Below, one piece after another: positions 18,417-25,331 of a stretch of 53,519 nucleotides of DNA. This stretch comes from Oscillospiraceae bacterium (GTDB taxonomy: Bacteria > Bacillota > Clostridia > Oscillospirales > Acutalibacteraceae): the NCBI GenBank assembly GCA_015065845.1, contig SVPQ01000015.1, positions 1 to 53,519 of the forward strand. The letters are read 5' to 3'. Under the pieces are notes generated by a model. The model was given only the letters and a program-made list of their open reading frames with translations. It was not told the origin of the DNA and did no database searches. Position 1 is the first letter of the stretch. Each line of letters begins with the position of its first letter. A program made the position numbers and the translations under genes.

Positions 18417-19748
18417 ATGTTATATTTTTATCCCGAAGATTTCGGTGCTATTGCTGACGGAAAAGCGAATGATGTAAAAGCAATCCAGTGTGCTATTGAC
18501 AAAGCAGAAGAAAATGGTGGCGGTACAGTAGTTTTAACAAGTGGAAAAAAATATTTTTCAGATTCTATAAGAATGAAAAAGAATGTTGAATTGCACTTGC
18601 AGAAAGGCTCTGTTTTAAAGGCTACTGACAATATAGACGGGTACATTCGTCCTTGTAAAATGATAAATGACCCAAAAACTGCGCTTATTGGCAACCCCGT
18701 TACAGGTAAACCATCATTTGTATTTATTTATGGTTACGAAGCAGATAAATGTTCCATTACTGGTGAAGGCACAATTGATGCAAATGGTCACAGTTTTGTA
18801 AAAAGAAAAGACAGATATTATGTAACAGGTGATTTTTACCCAAGACCAACCGTTATTTATATAGAAAAAAGTAATAACATTTCTTTTAAAGATTTCACAG
18901 TAGTTGACGCACCTTTCTGGACACTTCACCCTGCGGGTTGTGATGATGTTTTAATTTCACAAATAAGAATTTTAAATGATTTGGATGTTGCAAACTCTGA
19001 TGGTATTGACCCTGACCATTGCAGTAATGTGCGAATCTTAGGTTGTCATATTGAGTGTGCAGATGACTGTATCTGCTTGAAAACATCAAAAGGTAACGCA
19101 GAATATGGCCCTTGTGAAAACATTATAATTTCAGATTGCACTCTCGTTTCTACTTCCGCCGCAATTAAAATCGGCACAGAGGGTGTCGGCGATTTCAGAA
19201 ATATTATTGTGAATAACTGCATTATTACAAAAAGTAACCGCGGACTCTCAATTCAGATTCGTGATGGCGGTAATGTCGAAAATGTTACATATTCAAACTG
19301 CATTATTGAAACCCGCCGTTTCTGCCCTGACTGGTGGGGTACCGCTGAACCGATTGTTATTACTACATTTAATCGCGATGAAAACACAAAATCAGGTAAA
19401 ATAAAAAATGTGCGTTTCTTCAATATTACCTGTAAAGGCGAAAATGGTATTTTAGTTCACGGTAACGAAGAAAATATGATTGAAAATGTTACTTTTGAGA
19501 ATGTAAATGTAACACTCTCTAAAACTACAAAATGGGAAAGTGGACTTTACGATTTAAGACCTTGCCTTCAGTATGGTGTTGAAAAAATAAAAAATTCCGC
19601 ATTTCTTTTAAGATATGCAGAAAATGTGTTAATTGAAAAATGTTCTGTTCACTGGGGTATTATCTGTGATGATTACAATAAAAAAATAGATGCAGAAAAT
19701 TGTCCGAATTTAGAAATGATAAGATTTTCCGGAGAAGATGCAAAATAA
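18417..19748 (+). CDS. Polygalacturonase-like glycoside hydrolase, family 28
   Basis: Right-handed parallel beta-helix hydrolase of the pectin-degrading group. 443 residues, no signal peptide, so it probably acts on imported galacturonides. It starts with the family's YFYPEDFGAIADGKANDVKA opening and carries NSDGIDPD and CADDCICLKTS, whose Asp residues form the catalytic centre, and a RGLSIQIRD segment in place of RIK. The usual GHG motif reads GTEGVG here, so substrate or linkage preference may differ from true polygalacturonase. The ATG at 18417 has AAAGGTG six bases upstream; an in-frame GTG at 18408 lies within that ribosome site and is rejected. It ends on a strong terminator. Confidence 0.9.
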   Translation: MLYFYPEDFGAIADGKANDVKAIQCAIDKAEENGGGTVVLTSGKKYFSDSIRMKKNVELHLQKGSVLKATDNIDGYIRPCKMINDPKTALIGNPVTGKPSFVFIYGYEADKCSITGEGTIDANGHSFVKRKDRYYVTGDFYPRPTVIYIEKSNNISFKDFTVVDAPFWTLHPAGCDDVLISQIRILNDLDVANSDGIDPDHCSNVRILGCHIECADDCICLKTSKGNAEYGPCENIIISDCTLVSTSAAIKIGTEGVGDFRNIIVNNCIITKSNRGLSIQIRDGGNVENVTYSNCIIETRRFCPDWWGTAEPIVITTFNRDENTKSGKIKNVRFFNITCKGENGILVHGNEENMIENVTFENVNVTLSKTTKWESGLYDLRPCLQYGVEKIKNSAFLLRYAENVLIEKCSVHWGIICDDYNKKIDAENCPNLEMIRFSGEDAK

Positions 19749-19753
19749 AAAAT

Positions 19754-19803
19754 GTAACAGCCCTTAGCTTATGTTAAAAAACATCCAAACTAAGGGCTGT
19801 TAC
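19754..19803. terminator. Bidirectional terminator after the GH28 gene
   Basis: Perfect 14-base arms GTAACAGCCCTTAG / CTAAGGGCTGTTAC. It ends the + strand GH28 message and would equally end any minus-strand transcript coming from the repeat array at 19920-20147. Confidence 0.85.
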
Positions 19804-19919
19804 TGTTCACTTTTTGTATCTAACATCATTCTCGTTTACCTCTTCTTTCTACAGATTTTGCAGGCGATTCCTTTTATATATTAACGGTTAAAGCTTTAAC
19901 TCTTTTTTATTTATTTTAA

Positions 19920-20147
19920 TTATTTTAAGGAATCTGCCATCGGCTTGTTGTAAGCCAAGGATTGATGTTTAGTTGTACATTGTAACCACACTTTCAATTT
20001 TTGAATTTGAATTATAGTTTCTTAATACATCGGAACCACACTTTCAAATTTTTTTGAGTTTGAGTTTTTGGTTTTTTAGTACATCGGAACCACACTTTCT
20101 TTATTAGATTTTTGTGTTTACTGTGGCATCGGACTCACCCTTCCTTT
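19920..20147 (-). repeat. Array of 4-5 imperfect repeats, each with a start codon and an immediate stop
   Basis: Read on the minus strand, units share GAAAGTGTGGTTCCGATGTA. Start codons lie at 20129, 20084, 20030, 19980 and (degenerate) 19940, so spacing is 45, 54, 50 and 40 bases. The frames are M-P-Q-stop, M-Y-stop, M-Y-stop, M-Y-N-stop and M-A-D-S-L-K-stop. Between units lie A-rich segments that can form small hairpins such as TCAAA...TTTGA. The GAAAGTGTGG or GAAGGGTGAG segment sits where a ribosome site would. Confidence 0.6.
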
Positions 20148-20153
20148 GTCTAC

Positions 20154-20182
20154 ATAATAGCACATATAAAAGTGCTTTGCAA
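20154..20182 (-). promoter_or_regulatory. Promoter reading into the repeat array
   Basis: Minus-strand TTGCAA (20182-20177), 17-base spacer, TATTAT (20159-20154). Transcription would begin near 20147, just before the first repeat, and run to the terminator at 19803-19754 (about 390 bases). Confidence 0.55.
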
Positions 20183-20268
20183 TCCGCAATATTCCACAAA
20201 GTTAAGCACTTCTGTCTATATAAAACGGAGAGAATAATCATTCACCGGAATGACTTTAATAAAAGTTA

Positions 20269-20298
20269 TTGACAATGAGTATTTTAATATGTTATTCT
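20269..20298 (+). promoter_or_regulatory. Promoter of the VWA-LRR-MoxR operon
   Basis: TTGACA, 18-base spacer, TATTCT; predicted start near 20305. Confidence 0.6.
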
Positions 20299-20307
20299 TA
20301 AAGGGTA

Positions 20308-20335
20308 GTCGGTTCAAAAAACCGACCTTTTTTGC
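20308..20335 (+). terminator. Leader hairpin with U-tract ahead of the VWA-LRR-MoxR operon
   Basis: GTCGGTT / AACCGAC, 7-base stem, 5-base loop, then CTTTTTT, all within the first 30 transcribed bases and 40 bases before the first gene. It has the form of an intrinsic terminator placed in a leader; no clear competing antiterminator was found. Confidence 0.6.
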
Positions 20336-20376
20336 TTTTTGGTTGTAATTTTAAATTTTGAAAGGAGTGAATATTA

Positions 20377-21783
20377 ATGGAGAAAACAAAAGTGGAAATT
20401 TTATCTGAAGAAATTTTATTAAAAGCAAAAACAGAACTCACAGGAAATATTCACTCTTTAATTCGTGCTATAAACACTTTGGAATTTATTCCGACAAATG
20501 AAGAAGATATTTTTACAGATGCCAGATGTTTTTATTACAACCCGAATTACATTCTTTTAAGATTTAAAGAAAATACTTCTTCTGTAAACCGCGTTTTGCT
20601 TCACTCTATTCTTCATTGTATGCTCTTACACCCTTTCAATATTGATTTTAAAGACACTTCTCTTTGGAATATTGCTGCAGATATTTCTGTTGAAGCAACC
20701 ATAAACAGTTGGAATTTATCCTGTGTAAAAAGTGAAAAAGAAATTTCGGAAAATGCAATTATTGACGCTATAAAAAAACATATTAAAAACCTTTCTGCAG
20801 AAAATATTTATTACTATTTAAAAAGTAGTGATATAAACAAAGAGACTCTTGAACTTTATAAAACCACTTTTCAGGATGATATTCATAAAATATGGTATAA
20901 AAACAAGAATTTTGCTTTTTTTGAATTCGACGACAATGAAGAAACAGTTGAAGCCCGTTCAATTTATAAAAAGGCAGACAACCGCAAAGGTCTTTCTAAC
21001 GAGTCAAAAGATAAAATAATGTATGACGCGATAAGTGGCTCTGCAAAAGAAGAAAAAGACGAATGGCGAAAAATCACTCCAACAGTTGCAAGTGATATTG
21101 AAGCACTAAAAAAACAGGGGTATATGTCTGGTGCAGATACGCAAGTTTTAAAAAGTGTTTCAAATGAAAAATATGATTACAGTAAATTTTTAAAGAAATT
21201 CATTTTCTTTAATGAATCTATGGAAATAAATGACGATGAATTTGACTATATCTTTTACACCTATGGTTTAAAAATGTACGAAAATATGCCTATTATAGAA
21301 CCGCTTGAATATATAGAAAGTCTTAAAACGAGAAAACTTTTTATTGCAATTGATACTTCCGGCTCTGTAAAAGGAAATGTAGTTGAGAAATTTATTGAAA
21401 AGACTTATAATATATTAGAATCCACCGATTTCTTTTCTGTTGATACAGAAATCCACATTATCCAATGCGACTCCGAAATAAAGGATATTAAAATCGTTCA
21501 TAACCCTGATGAATTGGAAGATTACATTGAAAACCTTACTTTAAATGGTTTTGGTGGCACAGATTTCAGACCTGTTTTTCAATATGTTGATGAAATTTTC
21601 AGTTCATCAAAACAAAACGAGATTAACGGACTTATTTATTTTACAGATGGTGAAGGTGTTTACCCAAAACAAATGCCAAAATTCAAATCTGTATTTTTAA
21701 TAAACGACAGTTGTTTTGACAAATCAAAAATGCCACTATGGGCAACACCGCTTTTTATTGATAACGATGACTTACTTGTATAG
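20377..21783 (+). CDS. VWA-like protein with metallopeptidase-like N-terminal domain
   Basis: 468 residues in the layout of the DUF2201 family (metallopeptidase-like domain, then VWA-like domain). The N-terminal part has LLHSILHCMLLHP at 74-86, positioned like the family's HExxH, but the catalytic Glu is Ser (HSILH, 76-80), so protease activity is doubtful. A charged linker (about 190-290) leads to the VWA domain with MIDAS motif DTSGS at 326-330, GGTDFRP and YFTDGEG. Such proteins are typical partners of MoxR-type AAA+ ATPases, and one lies two genes downstream. GGAG ribosome site; eight bases separate it from the next gene. First gene of the operon. Confidence 0.85.
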   Translation: MEKTKVEILSEEILLKAKTELTGNIHSLIRAINTLEFIPTNEEDIFTDARCFYYNPNYILLRFKENTSSVNRVLLHSILHCMLLHPFNIDFKDTSLWNIAADISVEATINSWNLSCVKSEKEISENAIIDAIKKHIKNLSAENIYYYLKSSDINKETLELYKTTFQDDIHKIWYKNKNFAFFEFDDNEETVEARSIYKKADNRKGLSNESKDKIMYDAISGSAKEEKDEWRKITPTVASDIEALKKQGYMSGADTQVLKSVSNEKYDYSKFLKKFIFFNESMEINDDEFDYIFYTYGLKMYENMPIIEPLEYIESLKTRKLFIAIDTSGSVKGNVVEKFIEKTYNILESTDFFSVDTEIHIIQCDSEIKDIKIVHNPDELEDYIENLTLNGFGGTDFRPVFQYVDEIFSSSKQNEINGLIYFTDGEGVYPKQMPKFKSVFLINDSCFDKSKMPLWATPLFIDNDDLLV

Positions 21784-21791
21784 GTGATAAC

Positions 21792-23042
21792 TTGAAAATT
21801 AAAAACAATAAATTAGTTCTCAAAAAAAAGAAAACTAAAATAAATGAATATTGTTACAATGAAAGTATTGAGCAACTGGAATTGACTAAAAAAGTAAAAG
21901 CTGTTTCACGAATGACATTCAACGGTTGCAGAAATTTACAGACAGTTATATTCAATGAAAACTTGCAGGAAATAGGTTACGAAGCTTTTTATAACTGCGT
22001 TTCATTAGAAGAAGCATCAATTCCAGTTGATTTAAGTTTTTTAGGCGAAGGCGCTTTTATGGATTGCCGTTCTTTAAAAAAAGTAACATTACCCCAATTA
22101 AAAGTTTTACCTAAAAATCTTTTTAAAGGTTGTTTCAGTTTAGAAGAAATTATAATTCCCGATTCAGTAGAAATTATTGAAGAAGGCTGCTTTCACAGTT
22201 GTGTGAATTTAAAAAGAATTACTTTGAGTAAAAATCTCAGGGAAATAAAAGAATATGCATTCAAGCGTTGCCAGTCTCTTGAAAGTGTGGTTTTCCCCGA
22301 AACACTCAGAATACTTGGCGACAAAGCATTTGAAGACAGTAAAAACTTAAAATTTATAAAATTTAACAACGATTTAACATATCTTGGTAAATCTGTTTTT
22401 TACAATAAATTTTATGACGAATACAAAATAAAGGGCACCGCTTTCTGCTCGTCATTTACATCAAAGGCAGATTTGGAAAACTGCATTACCATAACAATCC
22501 CGAAAACTATAGATTATTTATCACTCGGATTTGAGGGCGTTTTACCATTCGCTTACAGAAACAAAAATAAAACCTGTCCTGACCATGTTTTATCAATTGA
22601 GAAAGAGCATATAAAAGTATTTATGAGCAGTGCTTTTTACTCTTATCAGGATGACAGCGACTATATTATAAAAAATGGTGAATTTGATTTTTCTAAATAC
22701 GATAACCAGCTTGAAAAGGCAGAAGATACCGAAAAACCGTTTGTTGCAGCTTTCAGACTTGCGTACCCCAAAAATCTGGAAGAAAGAAAAAGAAACGAAT
22801 ATTTTAATTTAATTAAAGGTTATGAAAAAGATGTTGCCATTTTTTCTGTTGAAGTCAGAGACCAGGATGTGTTATCATATTTATTGGAGAATTTTTCTTT
22901 TGATACAGAGTTCTGTGCCGCACTTTACAGTCTTTGTTCTAAAAAAGGTTATAGCGATTTGCAAGAAATTGTATCAGGCAAAACGAAAAAAACTGCACTC
23001 TCAGAAACAGAAAATTTACTTAATGATTTACTTTTAGTGTGA
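21792..23042 (+). CDS. BspA-type leucine-rich repeat protein, cytoplasmic
   Basis: 416 residues. Residues about 20-215 consist of seven or eight LRR_5/BspA repeats of 22-23 residues with the pattern F.GC.NL..V.F...L..IG..AF..C.SL (for example TFNGCRNLQTVIFNENLQEI). The rest (about 225-416) is helical and not recognised. There is no signal peptide, unusual for a group that is mostly secreted. The start is TTG at 21792 with AGGTG five bases upstream. It sits between the VWA-like gene and the MoxR ATPase with gaps of only eight bases, so it should be made with them and probably acts as a binding or adaptor subunit (inference). Confidence 0.85.
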   Translation: MKIKNNKLVLKKKKTKINEYCYNESIEQLELTKKVKAVSRMTFNGCRNLQTVIFNENLQEIGYEAFYNCVSLEEASIPVDLSFLGEGAFMDCRSLKKVTLPQLKVLPKNLFKGCFSLEEIIIPDSVEIIEEGCFHSCVNLKRITLSKNLREIKEYAFKRCQSLESVVFPETLRILGDKAFEDSKNLKFIKFNNDLTYLGKSVFYNKFYDEYKIKGTAFCSSFTSKADLENCITITIPKTIDYLSLGFEGVLPFAYRNKNKTCPDHVLSIEKEHIKVFMSSAFYSYQDDSDYIIKNGEFDFSKYDNQLEKAEDTEKPFVAAFRLAYPKNLEERKRNEYFNLIKGYEKDVAIFSVEVRDQDVLSYLLENFSFDTEFCAALYSLCSKKGYSDLQEIVSGKTKKTALSETENLLNDLLLV

Positions 23043-23050
23043 GGTAAAAA

Positions 23051-24448
23051 ATGAACATTAAAGACGCTACAAAACATATCAAACACACAATAACTGCATA
23101 TCTTGAAAAAGAAGAGAATGGTGAATTTACTATTCCTGTAAATAAACAACGACCTGTTTTTCTTTATGGCCCTCCCGGTATAGGTAAAACTGCAGTTATG
23201 GAACAGGTTGCAAAAGAAATGAATATCGGCATTGTATCTTATTCAATGACACACCACACCCGCCAGAGTGCTTTAGGTTTACCTGTTATTAAAACAAAGT
23301 CTTTCGGTGGAGTGGATTACGATGTTTCTGAATTCACTATGAGCGAAATTCTTTCAGATGTTTACTCATACATTGAAAAAACAGGTCACAAACAGGGCAT
23401 TTTATTCTTAGATGAAATTAACTGTGTTTCTGAAACACTCGCACCATCTATGTTAAGATTTTTACAGTACAAGTCATTCGGTTCACACTCTGTGCCGGAT
23501 GGTTGGGTAATAGTTGCCGCAGGTAACCCACCTGAATACAACAAATCTGTAAAAGAGTATGACATTGCAACTCTTGACAGAATTCAAAAGATTGACATTC
23601 AGTCTGACTACGATGTATGGCGTGAATACGCAGTTAATGAAAGAGTTCACCCATCAATTATTACATATCTCGACTCAAAGCCAACAGATTTTTATATAAT
23701 TGAAAACACCCCTGACGGTAAACAATTTGTTACCGCGAGAGGTTGGGAAGATTTATCAAGACTTATGTATTCTTTTGAGAAAAAGAATATTGAAATTGAC
23801 TATGAATTTGTAGCACAATATATTCAGGTGCCAACTGTTGCTTCCGACTTTGCTTCATTTTATAAAACATTTAAAAATATGAGAGAAATGTGCTCACCTG
23901 AAAATGTTTTAAATGGTACTGTAAGTGAAGATTTTAAAGAAAAACTAAAAAATGCAGGTATTGAAGAAAAATTAGGATTTTTAAATCTTTTATCTAATAT
24001 TATTAACGAGGAACTCCAGAAGAGCATTGTTAAAAACAAAGCTATAAAAGAAACAGTTAAATTTTTAAAAGATAATGAATTTTTAACAAACGAAAATAGT
24101 GTGCTTACAGAAAAAGATGCTTTTAATTCTATTCTTTCAAAAATCAGAACACTCTGTGAAAAGAACGAAAAGTCATTAAAAGAAATCGCTCCTGAAGTTT
24201 TAAAAGAAGAAGTTGAAAATTTAAAAAGTATTGTTATTTCTTCTCAGAAAATACTCGCTAACAGCAGTAAATTTATTTATGAGTCATTAGGCGACTCGCC
24301 TGAAACAAAAATATTCACTTCTGATATAACCAGAAATACATATTCTGCAGAATTTTTAATTGGTTTCGGTTGTGAAGAATTTTCAGAAATAACAAAAACA
24401 AAAAAGAGTGATGAAACTCTTTTACAGGAACTCAATCAATTATTGTAA
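23051..24448 (+). CDS. MoxR-type AAA+ ATPase
   Basis: 465 residues. The AAA+ core lies at about 30-260: Walker A GPPGIGKT (40-47), Walker B ILFLDE (117-122), sensor 1 AAGNP (156-160) and the TLDR arginine finger (174-177). The remaining 200 residues are helical and charged and not recognised. MoxR ATPases act as chaperones that assemble or activate partners carrying VWA domains, which fits the first gene of this operon. The ATG follows GAGGTAAAA. The last gene of the operon; a separate promoter follows for the kinase-like gene. Confidence 0.9.
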   Translation: MNIKDATKHIKHTITAYLEKEENGEFTIPVNKQRPVFLYGPPGIGKTAVMEQVAKEMNIGIVSYSMTHHTRQSALGLPVIKTKSFGGVDYDVSEFTMSEILSDVYSYIEKTGHKQGILFLDEINCVSETLAPSMLRFLQYKSFGSHSVPDGWVIVAAGNPPEYNKSVKEYDIATLDRIQKIDIQSDYDVWREYAVNERVHPSIITYLDSKPTDFYIIENTPDGKQFVTARGWEDLSRLMYSFEKKNIEIDYEFVAQYIQVPTVASDFASFYKTFKNMREMCSPENVLNGTVSEDFKEKLKNAGIEEKLGFLNLLSNIINEELQKSIVKNKAIKETVKFLKDNEFLTNENSVLTEKDAFNSILSKIRTLCEKNEKSLKEIAPEVLKEEVENLKSIVISSQKILANSSKFIYESLGDSPETKIFTSDITRNTYSAEFLIGFGCEEFSEITKTKKSDETLLQELNQLL

Positions 24449-24471
24449 ATTTTTTTGATTTGTGATATAAT
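24443..24471 (+). promoter_or_regulatory. Promoter of the cytidylate-kinase-like gene
   Basis: TTGTAA, 17-base spacer, perfect TATAAT; the -35 overlaps the stop codon of the MoxR gene. AAAGGAGG follows as ribosome site. Confidence 0.6.
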
Positions 24472-24517
24472 ACTGATAGAAAATAAATCTTTTTAAGATT
24501 TTAAAGGAGGTATTAGT

Positions 24518-25135
24518 ATGTCAAAGATTATTACAATAAGTCGTGAATTCGGTTCAGGTGGCAGAGAATTAGGTAAACGCCTTGCAGAAGAACTCGGGAT
24601 TCCTTGCTATGACTACCAGATAATCGAAATGGTTGCAGAAAAACAGGGACTCGATAAAGATTATGTTGAAAATGCAGCCGAAAGAGATATAAGAGCATTT
24701 TACCCGACAACTATCGGTGTAAGATTTTCTGCATCCACTTTCTTCATAAATCAATCTGTTGAACTTTTCACAGAGCAGACAAAAGTTATCAGAGAATTAG
24801 CCTCAAAAGGTGACTGCGTAATTGTCGGCAGATGTGCTGATGTCCTTCTCAATAACGAACAACTTCTTAACATCTTTGTTTACGCTGACAAAGAGTCAAA
24901 AATCAAGCGTTGCAAAGAAAGAGCCAAACCCGGTGAAGTGCTTACTGACAAAGAAATCGAAAAGAAAATGAAAGAAATCGACAAAGGCAGAGCAGATTTA
25001 AGAAAAATGCTCGCAGATACCGCCTGGGGTGACAAAGCGGGGTATCACCTTATGATTAACACTTCAGGTAAAGAAATAAAATCACTTATTCCAGGACTTG
25101 CGGAGTATGTGAGAGCGTATTTCAATGAAGTATAA
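24518..25135 (+). CDS. Cytidylate kinase-like family protein
   Basis: P-loop kinase of the cytidylate-kinase-2 group, 205 residues. The N-terminal ITISREFGSGGRELGKRLAE is the family's nucleotide-binding loop, followed by a CYDYQIIEMVAEKQGL segment, VIVGRCADVLL and KRCKERAKPGE. The lid segment near 155-170 carries conserved basic residues. Substrate is not proven for this group; CMP/dCMP is the nearest guess and a signalling role is possible. It has its own promoter and a very strong AAAGGAGG ribosome site. It is followed by hairpin element copy B. Confidence 0.88.
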   Translation: MSKIITISREFGSGGRELGKRLAEELGIPCYDYQIIEMVAEKQGLDKDYVENAAERDIRAFYPTTIGVRFSASTFFINQSVELFTEQTKVIRELASKGDCVIVGRCADVLLNNEQLLNIFVYADKESKIKRCKERAKPGEVLTDKEIEKKMKEIDKGRADLRKMLADTAWGDKAGYHLMINTSGKEIKSLIPGLAEYVRAYFNEV

Positions 25136-25144
25136 AACTTCATT

Positions 25145-25208
25145 GAAAATGCAGAATTCAAAATGCAAAATGCAGAATTAAGGGTCTGCGACGCAATTAT
25201 AATTTAAT
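25145..25208. repeat. Heptamer tail plus GC core of copy B
   Basis: AATGCAGAATTCAAAATGC-type units, then AAGGGTCTGCGACGC and AATTATAATT. Same GC-core variant as at 2421-2466, opposite orientation. Confidence 0.65.
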
Positions 25209-25215
25209 AAAAACA

Positions 25216-25262
25216 AATACATCCTATCATTTTTAGTTTTACTTTAAATGATAGGATGATTT
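25216..25262. repeat. Hairpin element, copy B
   Basis: CATCCTATCATTT (25220-25232) / AAATGATAGGATG (25246-25258), inner pairing continues; T-tracts on both sides. It separates the convergent kinase-like and hipA genes. Confidence 0.85.
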
Positions 25263-25274
25263 CTTTTTATAACC

Positions 25275-25330
25275 CTTGCACACTTGCACACTTGCACACT
25301 TGCACACTTGCACACTTGCACACTTGCACA
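25275..25330. repeat. Seven exact tandem copies of an 8-mer
   Basis: CTTGCACA repeated seven times without error, ending two bases before the hipA stop codon. It takes the place of the outer array of composite copy B. Confidence 0.95.
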
Positions 25331-25331
25331 C

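Larger units (their letters stand above)
19804..20268. other. Gene-free stretch with repeat array and candidate non-coding transcript
   Basis: No conventional gene. It contains a 14-base palindrome GTTAAAGCTTTAAC (19887-19900), the micro-ORF repeat array and its minus-strand promoter. There is also a tiny minus-strand frame MMLDTKSEQ (19808-19837) behind AAGAGGT, and a hairpin AAGTGCT...AGCACTT (20171-20211). Confidence 0.6.

Noticed and set aside
19960..20145. The 20-base direct repeats at 46-54-base spacing look CRISPR-like
   Set aside because: Units are imperfect, spacers are related AT-rich sequence rather than unique, spacing varies, and no cas genes are present.
19954..20147. Type III toxin-antitoxin (repeat RNA plus endoribonuclease)
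   Set aside because: Repeat RNA, promoter and terminator layout fit, but the gene beyond the terminator is a GH28 enzyme on the other strand, and no ToxN-like gene is near.
25275..25330. 8-mer array as coding sequence
   Set aside because: It lies after the hipA stop and no start or ribosome site leads into it.
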